From Anastrepha obliqua (lineage: Eukaryota > Arthropoda > Insecta > Diptera > Tephritidae), in assembly GCF_027943255.1 (NCBI RefSeq), contig NC_072893.1, positions 87,241,784 through 87,305,783 of the forward strand: DNA of 64,000 nucleotides, written 5' to 3'. The number at the start of each line of letters is the position of its first letter. The stretch's first letter is position 1. The position numbers and the translations under genes were made by a program. Below are positions 31,863-42,962 of this stretch, one piece after another. The notes under the pieces were generated by a model. It was not told the origin of the DNA. It saw only the letters and a program-made list of their open reading frames with translations, and ran no database searches.

Positions 31863-33689
31863 TACAAATACAATACTTGTTATCCAGTTCCACATGACCT
31901 AAAGATTAAGCTGAGTTAGTATTGGTTAGTTCTTAAATGTACTTATTGCGCTTAACCTGTTTTTACTTAATAAGGCTTTCTTTTAGGAATTATGTTTTGT
32001 TAAGAAAACAATTTTTTGTTTTGAGGTTCATGGAAGAACGAAATTTTCGTGTAAAAAATTATTAGTGAACTGGGTTATTTCAAAATCATGTAAGACTGTG
32101 TAAAAAAGGAGTTGGGTTTAATCAAATTTAATTTGGTGCGCAAGCTGAGTGGTGCAGAGTTGAAGCGGGAATCGCCCGAATTTTTGATCGAATTTGTTGT
32201 TTAAAATCAATCAAATTCAAAGGTATTTCTGGGAACGTCCTACTTGCAATAGCACTGCACAAAAAAAAAATCAAGCAGAATCAGGTCTGCTTAATAGGTA
32301 CCACTTAAAGTAGTATTTCTTGAAATAATTGGATTGTAAAATTTTCACTGCCACTCTGTTATAATAAGGATGTACGTGCACTTACCATATCTTATTAAAA
32401 CTACACAGAATTGAAAGAAATTCTCTAACCATTGTTATGAAATGAAAGTTTCTTAATTATTCTTTTTAATAATGTCCATTGAACCTTACAGTACCACAGT
32501 TTATTCCAAAAAGTAGCTTGACGAAATTGCACTCCACAATGAAACGGGAGCGAGTTACGATTCCGACTCATAGAGAGTTCCAGGCTCATTGCCGTTTATG
32601 CCAAAATGCTTTTTGTTTGAGTTGCTTGCCCTTTTAAATAAATTAGTGGATCTATGCAGAATAACCCGCAGTGGCTGTCTATGCAGCAGTTGCTTCCTTC
32701 GTTCGCACTGTAATGCTTTAGTGGCAAAGTATTGAACCAACTGTCTCACACTTGACAAAGAAGCTCATTAGCCTCACTATGGTGAGTGCGTGATTGAAGC
32801 GCATAACCTCAATATGTGTCGTGCCAATTTTTATTAAATTAGAATAACAAACTATAAATTAAGAAAACAAAAAAATGTAATTGGTTACTTATTCATTTAA
32901 AGTTTGTGATTGCGCGATTCATCACTCAGCCTGTACAACCGTTAACTTTGACGATAATATATTTAGAGAATTAGGGGCATATAAAGAAGCAAATGGTGCC
33001 ATTGCGTGACCGCTGCACAATTTTGTCTTATGCACCAAAATTATCTCGTAAAAAATTAAGAAATCTAAAAAACAAGATATTTGCTTTCAACGTATACAAC
33101 GCTCAGGTGGCCGTTATATGAGATACATATGTACATACATAAAAGCGAAGAAAATTTCTTCGAAAGAGCGTCACTCAAAACAGCGTTTCAAATTGCTTTC
33201 AGTTTTTCATTTCATTTAATTCGGATATACTCTGTTTACAAAAATTTAAGCTGCCACAGCGAATGAAAAGCCATACCAAAAAAACCTTGCTTCTGTGTTA
33301 CAAGATGACCACAGAAGTTGTTTAGGTTGTGCAGATAGTAGCATACATAGCTTTTAAAGGCAAAGCTCCAAGTATCCAATTTTTTTTTACCATACTTATA
33401 TATTCTTTATATTCCTATGGGTAAAATTTTTGAGCTGTACAGTGGCTGAACTGTTACAAATAGCACAGAAGAAGCCACTGCACAGCTACACAAAAAAATA
33501 TTTGTGCTGCAGCTTCGGCTGCTGAAACATGCGTGGCATTGTATACGGAAAAATTTTTGCACCCGCAGCACAGCTAGACATAATTTTTAGTGCTGGCCAT
33601 TTCTCAAACTCTGCTCAAAAACTACTGCCTAGACATATTTTACACCGTTGGAACGCTCATGGGTAGTAACTGGCTTCATTTTGGCTAGG
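31863..33689. other. unrecognised AT-rich sequence
   Basis: 1.8 kb without a supported gene. A Cys/His-poor minus frame at 32555-32758 has no recognisable domain. Confidence 0.4.
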
Positions 33690-33930
33690 TGTTGCCACCA
33701 AATTGAATTAAAACAAAAGTAGTTTATGACATATATCAAGGCAAATGTATAAAAAAAAAATCCAAAAAATATTTTTTAATAGCGTTGCCACCTGATTTTT
33801 ATTGCGAAAATAGTAGTTAATCATTTATATTTATATACTTATCATATATATCAAATGAAGCAATTTTGAGTGAGCTTTGATAAAAAATATTTTTAGCTGG
33901 TGTTGCCACCTTTTTTTAATTAAGAAATTG
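33690..33930. repeat. degenerate ~100-bp tandem repeats (GTTGCCACC)
   Basis: GTTGCCACC recurs at about 33692, 33784 and 33901, each time followed by a similar AATT/TTTAATTA-rich segment and a TATATATC-like stretch. Heavily diverged, about three units. Confidence 0.45.
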
Positions 33931-34289
33931 CGGTCTCCGCAAATACAATATTTACAAAAATATACTATCAATTATAAAATATATATTATATTATAAATAT
34001 ATGTATATATGCTTCAATAGTGGCATTTTTCAATTCAATATGCTTTTCCAAATCATAATGTTTCTGCCACCGTGCTTGACAGTTCTTGTTTTTCAATAAT
34101 TTTATACAATATTATATTATATTATATTATCTTAAAATAAATTTCATCATACTTAAGTGAATACACAACATTTTTTTTTAATAAAAAAACAAAATGGCGG
34201 CGCTACAGCTGCTCGAACGTGGCCACTTTAATTTGCGCCGTGAAATGTATAGCATCTTGTATTCAACTGAAATCAACCAGACAAAAATT

Positions 34290-34742
34290 TTTCATTAAAA
34301 TATGTTATTCCGTTTTGCACTTACCTATTTTTAACGAAAAAAAGAAAAATGAAAATTTTAAGTGAAAAAGAAAAAAAATACACTTTTTTGTATAAACAAG
34401 TTGGTCAAAACAATGTTTTTAGTTATAATCAATAGAAAATTTGAGGTACATGCAAACTCCAATATGTTAAAGAATATCCCTGTAAAATTTTAAGTTGACA
34501 TCTTGATTACCTTTTGAGTTATATGCGACAGCGCGTAGAAAAACGTATTTCGAGAAAAAGGCGATTAAAGTTTTCGTTCTTATTCATCTTATGTTCGGCG
34601 CTCATCCCTTCACTGACTTTATAGAGACTTTTAGGTTTTCTATTAAGCTCAAAACATTGAACAGATATTATTTAGATTGTAAATGAGTTTTTAACGCAAA
34701 AACAAAAACTTAAATTTGAAAGTGCTAAAGGAGCTGCCCCCC
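34290..34742. mobile_element. piggyBac-like non-autonomous element, right part
   Basis: Ends 'ggagctgccccc' followed by TTAA at 34743-34746. The interior ('atttcgagaaaaaggcgattaaag', 'tgacatcttgattaccttttgag') resembles the style of sequences at 47240, 49249, 56173 and 60526. The left end is missing. TTAA is the piggyBac target site. The assignment rests on the target and the kin elements, because no transposase is present. Confidence 0.45.
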
Positions 34743-34746
34743 TTAA

Positions 34747-35189
34747 GACGTCTGATATTTCGCACAGCATCATTCCCAAATAAAGTTACCATACCTTCTG
34801 GTCTATACCATGACTTATGCTCTTGAGCAAAACTTTTCCTCTTGCTTAAATTTGCTTGTTTTAACAGAACTGATACTGATACTCACTAATACTATGTTGT
34901 TAATTTCAATTGCAATGGCCTCTGATGACTTAGAAGGACACTTTTGGCAAGAAATTTTAAAATATCAGTAGTAAAAGTCGTTTGACACCACGTCGTTTTG
35001 TGGATTTTTTAAGCTTAAGGGCATTTACAACAAAATTATGGACCGCACAAGTTAGTCCGTTGGGCGTTGGGCAATTTCAAACATCAGTTAAACTAATAAG
35101 AGCCAATATTTTGGTTAATTCTCGTTTGTTGAAATTGCAAATATAGTTGTTTCCTATAAAATCGTTATTGGACACGAAAATGAGAAGAG
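34747..35189. other. unrecognised spacer
   Basis: Nothing supported. Confidence 0.4.
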
Positions 35190-35850
35190 GACCTCACTGC
35201 TCATTTGAAAAGAAAAAAAAAATATTTTGGGACCTTTACGAAAAAAAAAGTTGCAAATGTTATGCAAAGTCCTTAAATGTATTAGTATAGAAAAAATATG
35301 CTTAAAAGAAAGAAATTTCGAAAGGCACCTGCGCGAAAGATTACAATTTAGCAGAAGAAGGTCATCGTTAGGAAAAGCACGCGGGAGCCTTTTAAGTCCT
35401 CTCGAGCGATATCGCCGGAAATAAATGAGGAATACAGTCTGAATATATCAAGCAGAGTGTAATGAAAATAAATTGTAAGAGCGTGTCAGCAGAAGAACCG
35501 CAACTGCCGAAAAGAAATATCGAGACATGTTTGTTTTTCCCAAATACCATAGAACAAGAAAACACGTAAAGTCGTGGAAAAGCATACTTTTTACGGACGA
35601 AACCAAAATTAATATGAATGCGAGGAAGATTTCTGTTCATCGTGAAAAAAACCAAAAGTTCAATTCTCGATACACAATAAAAACCGTAAAGTATTTTGAA
35701 TGTTTGGTCATCATTTTCTTGGAATGAGGTTGGACTAAAGTGATAATAAATGGTAATGTGGATACATTTGCTTACTTAGTCCTTCCATTAGCTATGTTCC
35801 AAGTTTTGTTGGTTATAGATATGAAATTATAATTCTTTTTTTAATGAAGT
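35190..35850 (+). pseudogene. Tc1-like transposase relic
   Basis: At 35575-35690 the + strand reads 'KSWKSILFTDETKIN', with the first catalytic Asp of the Tc1-type DDE domain (W--V-FSDE-KF). Then come a VHRE block, 'YTIKTVKYFECLVIIF' and, after a stop, 'INGNVDTFAYL'. Upstream, 35300-35470 shows the linker region ('RKAPARKITI') with stops. The second and third acids are not visible, and the next element begins at about 35860. Confidence 0.68.
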
Positions 35851-35869
35851 TAGTTTTATTTAATCATAC

Positions 35870-36440
35870 AAATATTAAAAAACAAAAATGTTCATTCGAA
35901 ATGGTCACCATTTGCTTTTACACAAGCCTTCAAACGCACGGTTTCTATGGATATTGACGTGGCTGCTCAAACCAAAGATTGTTTGAGACTCTCCAAATTT
36001 CTGTGAGGTCTTCGACAGGGCACGTTCTCCAACTGACCACAAACAGTAGTCCAATGGATTCCGATCTGTACTTTCAGACGGGCAATCTTCTGAGGCTATG
36101 AACCCAAAATTTTTGATTTTTAGCCACTGCTGGATAATTTTTGCCTTATGGACTGGAACGGAATCTTGCTGAAAGATCCCACGCTCTCCATTGAAGAGAG
36201 TACTGATCAACTGCCTCACCACACCATCTAAGACATCCTCCTGGTACACTTTTGCCCCGGGCTTAACCCCTTTTTCGCTGAAATGAAGAGATGTAACGCC
36301 TTCCCACCAAACCATTACAGAGGTTGGATGGTGGCCACGCTGAACCCTTGGAACTCCATTTTTTATAAGTTTTAGCATACACTGTGTCGTTTTGCTTATT
36401 AAAAACTTTTTCAACAGTGAAAATTTTCTCATCTATGAAA
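35870..36440 (-). pseudogene. maT-like DD37D transposase relic
   Basis: A minus-strand open frame of about 175 residues contains 'RVQRGHHPTSVMVWWEGVTS', 'EKGVKPGAKVYQEDVL', 'GIFQQDSVPVHKAK' (second Asp) and 'NPLDYCLW' (third Asp), with 37 residues between the two acids. That spacing is diagnostic of the maT branch of the IS630/Tc1/mariner group. The N-terminal DNA-binding domain and the first Asp are missing, and the tail is shortened. It abuts the Tc1-like relic in the opposite orientation. Confidence 0.82.
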
Positions 36441-36697
36441 ATAATATTTTCATGGCATTCTCAAAAATGCGATGGAGCCAAATTGCTCCAAGTCCATGCC
36501 ACGAAACTAGTTATTCATACATAAAAACGATCCTACGCATACAGTAAAAGAGGTTGTCTGTAAAGTCGGTTTACTGACGATAGTTTAACATGATAACGTC
36601 ATAAGAAAATACTGATTGAATGGTTGCATTTTTCAAAAGAAAATTTTAATTTTATTTGTTTGATAGATATTTTGTATGGATATAGAGAATGAGTTAA
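36441..36697. other. spacer
   Basis: May contain the 5' part of the maT-like element ('atggcattctcaaaaatgcg') but no inverted end was found. Confidence 0.35.
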
Positions 36698-37136
36698 CAT
36701 TAACATAACATAATATACTTTAACATAACATAACATAACATAACATAACATAACATAACATAACATAACATAACATAACATAACATAACATAACATAACA
36801 TAACATAACATAACATAACATAACATAACATAACATAACATAACATAACATAACATAACATAACATAACATAACATAACATAACATAACATAACATAACA
36901 TAACATAACATAACATAACATAACATAACATAACATAACATAACATAACATAACATAACATAACATAACATAACATAACATAACATAACATAACATAACA
37001 TAACATAACATAACATAACATAACATAACATAACATAACATAACATAACATAACATAACATAACATAACATAACATAACATAACATAACATAACATAACA
37101 TAACATAACATAACATAACATAACATAACATAACAT
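36698..37136. repeat. (AACAT)n microsatellite, 83 perfect units
   Basis: From 36721 to 37136 the pentanucleotide TAACA repeats without a single interruption (416 bases, 83 units); 36698-36720 is a degenerate lead-in. Because 5 and 3 share no factor and no stop codon arises, all three minus frames read an endless Met-Leu-Cys-Tyr-Val repeat. This is a reading-frame artefact. Confidence 0.97.
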
Positions 37137-37237
37137 GCTGTTCAAGCAAGGTAACGACGCATGAGCAAGATAACGACGCATTTTTTGGTGCGTGCAGCCG
37201 GCTACATAGAATTATAAGACGTTATCACGTGAAAAAA
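37137..37237 (+). repeat. direct repeat block A (two minisatellite units)
   Basis: Contains two units of CAAGGTAACGACGCATGAG type followed by 'tggtgcgtgcagccggctac' and 'aagacgttatcacgt'. The same order reappears at 37494-37676 (block B). It lies immediately after the pentanucleotide array. Confidence 0.8.
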
Positions 37238-37493
37238 TAATAATAACATTAAAACAACAGGTATTATTAACAAACTTGGTTTTATTTTAAATTCTTCAAG
37301 TAAATCAAATTAATAATAATCAATAAGAAGGCATATGCAAATACAAATACGTGAATTTATATTATATATGTACATATGCGCATATACATACACATATACG
37401 CTCACTTAAGTAGGAGAGAGGAAGATGTCGAACGTTGCCGTTCGTTTGCTTTGTTTGCTTTGTCGTTCGTTCCGCGCTTTCGCTTGCAGTTCA

Positions 37494-37676
37494 TTCAAGG
37501 TAACGACAATGAGCAAGGTAACGACACATGAGCAAGGTAACGGCAATGAGCAAGGTAACATTAATGAGCAAGGTAACGGCAATGAACAAGGTAACACTAA
37601 TGAGCAAGGTAACGACACATTTTTTCGTGCGTGCAGCCTGTTAAATCGAATTTTAAGACGTTATCACGTCAAAAAC
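37494..37676 (+). repeat. direct repeat block B (seven minisatellite units)
   Basis: Seven units of 18-19 bp with consensus CAAGGTAACGGCAATGAG (37494-37620), followed by 'tcgtgcgtgcagcctg' and 'aagacgttatcacgtc', which match block A. The number of units differs between blocks (2 against 7), so the minisatellite expanded or contracted after duplication. The Gln-Gly-Asn-rich open frame across it is a repeat effect. Confidence 0.82.
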
Positions 37677-37814
37677 GGTGAAAAATTGGCTCTCCAAAGA
37701 AAAAAAAATACCGTTCTGGATTGGCCAATACAAAGCTTAACACAACGCCTTACACCAATGAAAATATTAAGGATAAGGTTGGGCAAAAAAAATTCAAAAA
37801 ATGCCAATGAACTA

Positions 37815-38425
37815 TGGCAGGGAGTATAGGAAGTCAAGCAGCTCTAAAATCGCTGCATAGCTTCTCATTCCAATCAAGGTGGGTCTGGGAATGTTTTAAA
37901 ATCTTCAACATCCTAGCATCAAGAAACTCTGTTACCTTGATGTGGGTTCCGGGACATGAGGGGCATGAAAGGAATGAAATTGCGGACACTTTAGCGAAAA
38001 AGGGGGCAAATACTCCCTTCATAGGTCTTTCTACGTGAGCAGAAACAACGAGGCCTAATCGACTACTGGAGAGCCCAGTCGGGCATGCGGCAGTCGAAAA
38101 GACTCATAGATCCAGGACGGATAAAGGCAGAAGCAATCCTTAACCTAAGCAGAAAGGACATATAACTTTACAGTGAACTACTAAAAGGACACTGCAAACT
38201 TTATTTTCACATGAAATGTTCTATGCGATTGCCCAGCAGTGGCACGACGCAGACTAAATTACCTGGGAAATGGGGATATAGATCCAAAGCTCCTGGTAGA
38301 GATTAAGCCTACAACAGTTCTAGGATTTTTTAACAGCCTAAAACTATTTGAGTAGGCTACATGGCTGCACAATAGATCTATTCAGGTCGCAGTGCACAAA
38401 CAGCCAATCAATAATAAATAAATAG
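37815..38425 (+). pseudogene. I/jockey-group LINE, RNase H end with (TAA)n-like tail
   Basis: The + strand reads 'GSQAALKSL' (normally DSQAAL, so this acid is lost), then 'VTLMWVPGHEGHERNEIADT' and 'LAKKGA', a clear RNase H C-terminal half with the conserved His and Asp. Then, in shifted frames, 'LIDYWRAQSGMRQSKRLI' and remains of a zinc-knuckle tail. It ends at 'aataataaataaataggaag'. Reverse transcriptase and endonuclease are absent because of 5' truncation. Confidence 0.72.
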
Positions 38426-39099
38426 GAAGCATAGAATTTTATTTCTTTGGAGAGATGCCTAAGTTATTACCTTGCAGTATGAAACAGTTTTAAAAAATTA
38501 TTTATAGTCAACAAAATACTAATCAGGTAATATAATATGAGGCAAATTTAAACAGTTTGAATTAACGAATTTTTGTTTTTCTTGCAGTTCGATGAAAGTG
38601 CGTTATTTCAGTTTCCTGTTCAAAATATGTTAAATTTTGATTTGTCGAGCTCTTTATAATTGTAGATTTTAATTGCTATCTATTTTTCGTTGTTTGATAA
38701 TGCCGAAATAAAATAATAGATTTGTGAAAAAATAACTGTTTTACTAGGTCATCGAGTCAAAATAACCATCAATATATGTATGTATTATTGTGCGGAAGTG
38801 CGCTATTTAGCTGTCCATAGCTGTATGTATTCTGTTCTTACAAGTCCAGCGCTAAGTTTGTTCTCGACTAATCAAATGACCGAGGTATAAAAAGATAATA
38901 TGGTAGCAACAAAAACCGTTAATTAACAATAACATATATCTGCGCTAGTGTTGCATGCTCCATACCAATTCATATAAAAAATATTCTAATCAAACACCCA
39001 CAAACAATTAAATTTTAGATTACCTCAAACATGCAATAAAGCATTTAAAAGAGTAGAGGGAGCCTTACAAATGGGATATACATATATACACCCGTTATA
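38426..39099. other. AT-rich spacer
   Basis: Nothing recognised. Confidence 0.45.
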
Positions 39100-39780
39100 T
39101 GTCTATGCGCCTATGTAACATTATCCATTCACCCGCCCTCATCTAACGCTGCCCCTCATCCAAACCCAGTCGAGTAAATTTTTGTCAGTCATTTAACAAT
39201 TTCAAATTTCTACCGTCAAAGTACTCGCTCATGCGAGCGCTTTGGGCTGCCGTCAACAACATTACTCACATTGCTTTGCTATCAACAGCACCAATACAGC
39301 ATGCCACATTTTGCGGCGTGACATGTGTTGCATGTTGCAGTGTTATTGAACTTTTATTATTATTTGTTACAATAGCAAAACCAACAACAAAAAACAAAAA
39401 ATAATAACACCAAGAACAACAACAATGAAAACAACTCCCAAGCAACAGCAATTCCAAGTGTTACGAGTTAAGTTAAGTCAACAGCCAAAAGAGCCAGAGC
39501 GAATCTGCTTGGCCGCCGAGTCCACAAGTCATTGTGGCGGCTGCCGCGAAAAATATTCCCACACCTGAGCTTTGTTGGCTGGCTGTCTGGCGGCTAAGTT
39601 TACCGAGTTTAGCATGACGCGGCTATTAGTAGCATTATTGTTGGCTGCAGCTAGAAAAACTAAGCTGAAGTTCCCAACGGCAACGCAGCCTTTTGCTTTT
39701 ATTGTTTTTGTTTCGCGTGGCAAGTGTTTTTCATTTATTTACCTGTATGCAGCGAATTAATGACTGGCAGCGCCGGTTTT
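39100..39780. other. complex unique-looking island
   Basis: GC-richer than its surroundings, with CAACAACAA- and AACAACTCC-type runs and short open frames on both strands, none recognisable. It resembles untranslated exon or regulatory DNA of flies. A + frame at 39572-39760 begins with a hydrophobic stretch but has no supporting context. Confidence 0.25.
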
Positions 39781-40080
39781 TCTTACAAATATTCTTTACT
39801 TTTTATTCATATATTTTGTTATTGTATTGCAGAAGTAGACTTCTGGGCTAGGAGAGGCTCTTTGCATCTTTCCTTATAGAGCTAAATACGAATACGTTCC
39901 GGTCTTTGTTAAAAAAATTGCTACCATTGCAACGTCATTTATGTGGTTTTATTAGCTTCTTGTTGCTTTTTATGTTACTGATTCAATTTTTTTTATTGTT
40001 GCTATTATTTTAATAAAATAAAGTATTTTTGCATGGTCGCCATATTAAATAGTTGCTAATATATATATATATATATATAT
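39781..40080. repeat. AT-rich spacer ending in (AT)n
   Basis: (AT)n at 40061-40080 borders the SINE and probably belongs to its tail. Confidence 0.55.
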
Positions 40081-40385
40081 AATTGGCGCGTACACCCTTT
40101 TTGGGTGTTTGGCCGAGCTCCTCCTCCTATTTGTGGTGTGCGTCCTGATGTTGTTCCACAAATGGAGGGACCTACAGTTTCAAGCCAACTCCGAACGGCA
40201 GATATTTTTATGAGGAGCTTTTTCATGGCAGAAATACACTCGGAGGTTTGCCATTGCCTTCCGAGGGGCGACCGCTATTAGAAAAATGTTTTTCTTAATT
40301 TTGGTTTCACCGAGATTCGAACCAACGTTTTATCTGTGAATTCCGAATGGTAATCACGCACCAACCCATTCGGCTACGGCGGCCG
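40081..40385 (-). mobile_element. tRNA-derived SINE, full length reference copy
   Basis: Read on the minus strand it starts CGGCCGCCGTAGCCGAATGG (A box). The B box at 40314-40325 is GGTTCGAATCTC. The body follows and ends GTGTACGCGCCAATT plus a (TA)n tail. It is the least damaged copy (305 bp). The body block CACTCGGAGGTTTGCCATTG and its neighbours are shared with every other copy. Confidence 0.93.
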
Positions 40386-40436
40386 AAATACTGGCTATTA
40401 TTTCGAAACCTTACGTGCGTCGCTATGTTTTAACTA

Positions 40437-40505
40437 CAAGGTGGCGCAAAATTAATCCCCTTATCGGATGATTTATAATTGCAAACGCCGTAAACAAGTA
40501 AAAAC
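40437..40505. mobile_element. CAAGGTGGCGC-type MITE, end only
   Basis: CAAGGTGGCGCAAAATTAAT after TA (40435-40436), continuing 'tttataattgcaaacgcc'. The rest of the element is missing. Confidence 0.7.
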
Positions 40506-40827
40506 TAATTTTGAAATGTAAAAGTTATGACTTTTTCTGACTCGTAGCATGCCACTTTCCCATTTCTAGATATCTGTTCTGTGCTCCTCAATTATCTTTT
40601 TACCAGAGTCTCATATCTGTCGATCTCTCGATTGGCTGAAATTATGGACAATTCTGAGGGTTTGCATCTCTAGCCCTAAAAACGATATAATTTTTCTCGT
40701 CAGAGATCAGATAACTTATACTGTCAGATATTTAAACTGATATTTATATTGGGAAACAACTCTTATATTTCTCTGCTATATTACACGAAAATTCATTCGG
40801 TTGGAACACAATTTCGTACTACATATA

Positions 40828-41995
40828 CGAGAGCGGTTCAAAAAGTACCCCTGTTTGATGACAGAAGGCGTTCCTAAGGGAAGCTGGTGTTAGCATCGGC
40901 AAAACAAATTTCAGACTGATTGATAGGTAAGTATGGATTTGGCAGCTATTCGAGTAAGACGTGTTTCGTGATTTTCGCTAAGATGGAAAACGAGCGGTAT
41001 CGTTCGATAATTCGCTTTTTGTTTTTGGATGGGTAAAATGTGAGGAAATAAAAACAAAGTTGGATGCTGTCTATGGGGACGCTTCGCCATCTATGACCAC
41101 AGTTAGATATTGGTTCAACGAATTTAAACCTGGGCGAATATGCATTTTTGAAGAGGAGCGAGTACAACTATATGACTATAGAAGGCGCGGCAGACGTGGT
41201 TAACGAGGAAATCTTTCAGAAAGTCCACGTCATGATTCTCGCTGATCAACGAACAAAAGTGCGTGAAGTAACAGCGGCCATAGGTGTGTCGACGGGACGG
41301 CAATTAATATTTTAGATCATTAATTGGCAATGAAAAAATTGTTGGCCCGATGAGTGCCGCGATTGCTCAAAGCAACAACAAGCGGATGCGTGTGTTAACT
41401 TCAAAGTAGTGTTTGAAATAATTTAAGCGAGATCCGAAGGAATTTTTGCGTCGACTTGCCACCGTGGATGAAACCTGGAGTCATCATTATACACCAGAAA
41501 CTCTGCAAAAATCAAAACAGTGGAGTTCTCCCGGTAAATCTGTTCCTAAGAAGGCGAAGACAGTCCCATAGGCCGGAAATGTTATTGCGACGATTTTTTG
41601 GAGTGCGAACGGAAGGAAGAATGATCACTGGACAATACTACAGTGAGTTATTGGACCGCTTTCACAAACAATTGAAGGAGACACGCCCGCATTTGGCGAA
41701 AAAGAAGGTACTTTTTCACCACAATAACGCACCAGTACATTCATCCAGAGTTTTCACCGCCAAACTGCATGAACTGCGTTATAAATTTATATTTCACCCG
41801 TTCTGGCTCTCTGCGACTTTTTTGTTCCTAATATGAAGAAATGGCTAGCGGGGAAAATTTAGTTCAAACGAGGAAGGCATCGCCGAGACAGAGGCGTATT
41901 TTGGAGAGTTAGACAAATCGAAGGGTTGAAAAAATGGCCGGAGCGTTGGGAGAAGTGTATCTTTCTAAAAGAGGACTATGTTAAAAAATAAAAGA
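40828..41995 (+). mobile_element. mariner element, nearly full length
   Basis: The left terminal repeat begins CGAGAGCGGTTCAAAAAGTA after TA at 40826-40827. The body of about 1.1 kb contains almost the whole transposase. The right end fades into AT-rich sequence after 'gaagactatgttaaaaaataa'-like bases, and no matching right repeat is seen. The same family as the fragment at 1-236. Confidence 0.82.
40985..41990 (+). pseudogene. mariner DD34D transposase, frameshifted and mutated
   Basis: In order: 'NERYRSIIRFLFLDG' (first helix-turn-helix), 'SMTTVRYWFNEFKPGR', remains of the second helix-turn-helix, 'FLRRLATVDETWSHHYTPET' with the first catalytic Asp (VDE), 'ITGQYYSELLDRFHKQLKET', 'LFHHNNAPVHSSRV' where the second catalytic Asp of HHDNAP has become Asn, 'ALCDFF' with the third Asp, 'NMKKWLAGK', and 'RWEKCIFLKEDYV'. 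At least five frameshifts or stops. Clearly inactive. Confidence 0.85.
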
Positions 41996-42399
41996 AAATT
42001 TAATAAACACGTAAAATAAAATAATAAATAATAAAAATATATTCAAAATTGTACAAAATAAAAAATAAAAAAAATATGTCATCATCTGGTCAATGGTCAA
42101 ATGGTCTGCCTCTCAAAACTTAAGTTTTTGCATTTTAGCTCGACTTGAAGTAAGTGCAGTACGTAAAGTATGAGTGCGTACTCATATGTGAATATTAAAT
42201 TATGCTATAAATGATTTTTAGGAGGTTTCTTGCATTTTACAAGCATTTTATTCATGAATGAGTTTTTCTGCTAGTACTCGTATCGTAATTAGAGGCATGA
42301 CATGAAAATATGTTTCAAGTTCGTCGCTTGACTTCAAATGCGAAACATTTAGAAAAACATGTAACTTATTGCTTCAATTGCTGTTTTCGTATATTTATT
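41996..42399. other. AT-rich spacer
   Basis: ATAAAATAAAATAATAAATA-rich at 42010-42075. Nothing else recognised. Confidence 0.45.
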
Positions 42400-42962
42400 G
42401 TCATGCCCAAATGCACAATTATGTATATAAGTGCCGGCACTAATTTCACTGCCACCACTAACAACATCATCAACCATTGCCACCAGCGGCCGTCAGCCAT
42501 CAACCCCACTATGCGAGTACTATGCACGTAACCAAATCAACGCGCCAAACAGTGAGGCAAACAAACAGACATATAATAAACAATTAGTAACCACTGAAAC
42601 CATTGCGGTCACGATAATCATCACTGCCACCGCCGTCGCCATCGCCATCACTACCAGCAACCATCACTAACACAAAATATTGAAACGCTTCTTAGACCAA
42701 CAACTCCAACCGTGATGATGACAACACCGAAATCAACAGTGACGACCATCGTCTCAACCGCAACAGCAACAGCAACAGCAACAGCAAAAGCCAAAATAAA
42801 ATTACAATTATATATATTATGGACACCAAAACAGAAAAACAATTAAGAAAAACTATGTATAACGTGAAAAAATGCTGGAAACCTAAAACAAAGGAAAACA
42901 CTGAAAACTGAAACAAAAAATTTAAAAGCAAATGAAATAAAAAGGTGCAAAAAAGTGTCGAG
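42400..42962 (+). other. candidate untranslated exon, CAN-rich, with 5' splice site
   Basis: A TATATAAG box lies at 42424-42431 and a TTTCACT initiator-like word at about 42446. The following 500 bp is packed with CAC/CAA/CATCAT runs and a (CAACAG)n stretch at 42761-42790, typical of fly 5' untranslated regions. It ends at the donor GAG|GTAAAT (GT at 42963-42964). The TATA-to-initiator distance is shorter than usual. No long coding frame is present. Confidence 0.28.

Noticed and set aside
36599..37181. Three long minus-strand frames encoding endless MLCYV repeats
   Set aside because: They are the three phases of a stop-free pentanucleotide microsatellite, not genes.
37137..37676. LTR retrotransposon bounded by the two direct repeat blocks
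   Set aside because: The blocks are only about 260 bp apart with no primer-binding site, polypurine tract or gag-pol remains, and lack TG...CA ends.
37425..37829. 134-residue frame with Gln-Gly-Asn repeats
   Set aside because: It arises from the 18-bp minisatellite and runs into unrelated sequence.
42431..42670. Thr/Ile-rich 79-residue + frame
   Set aside because: CAN-repeat composition makes such frames likely. The region is better read as untranslated.
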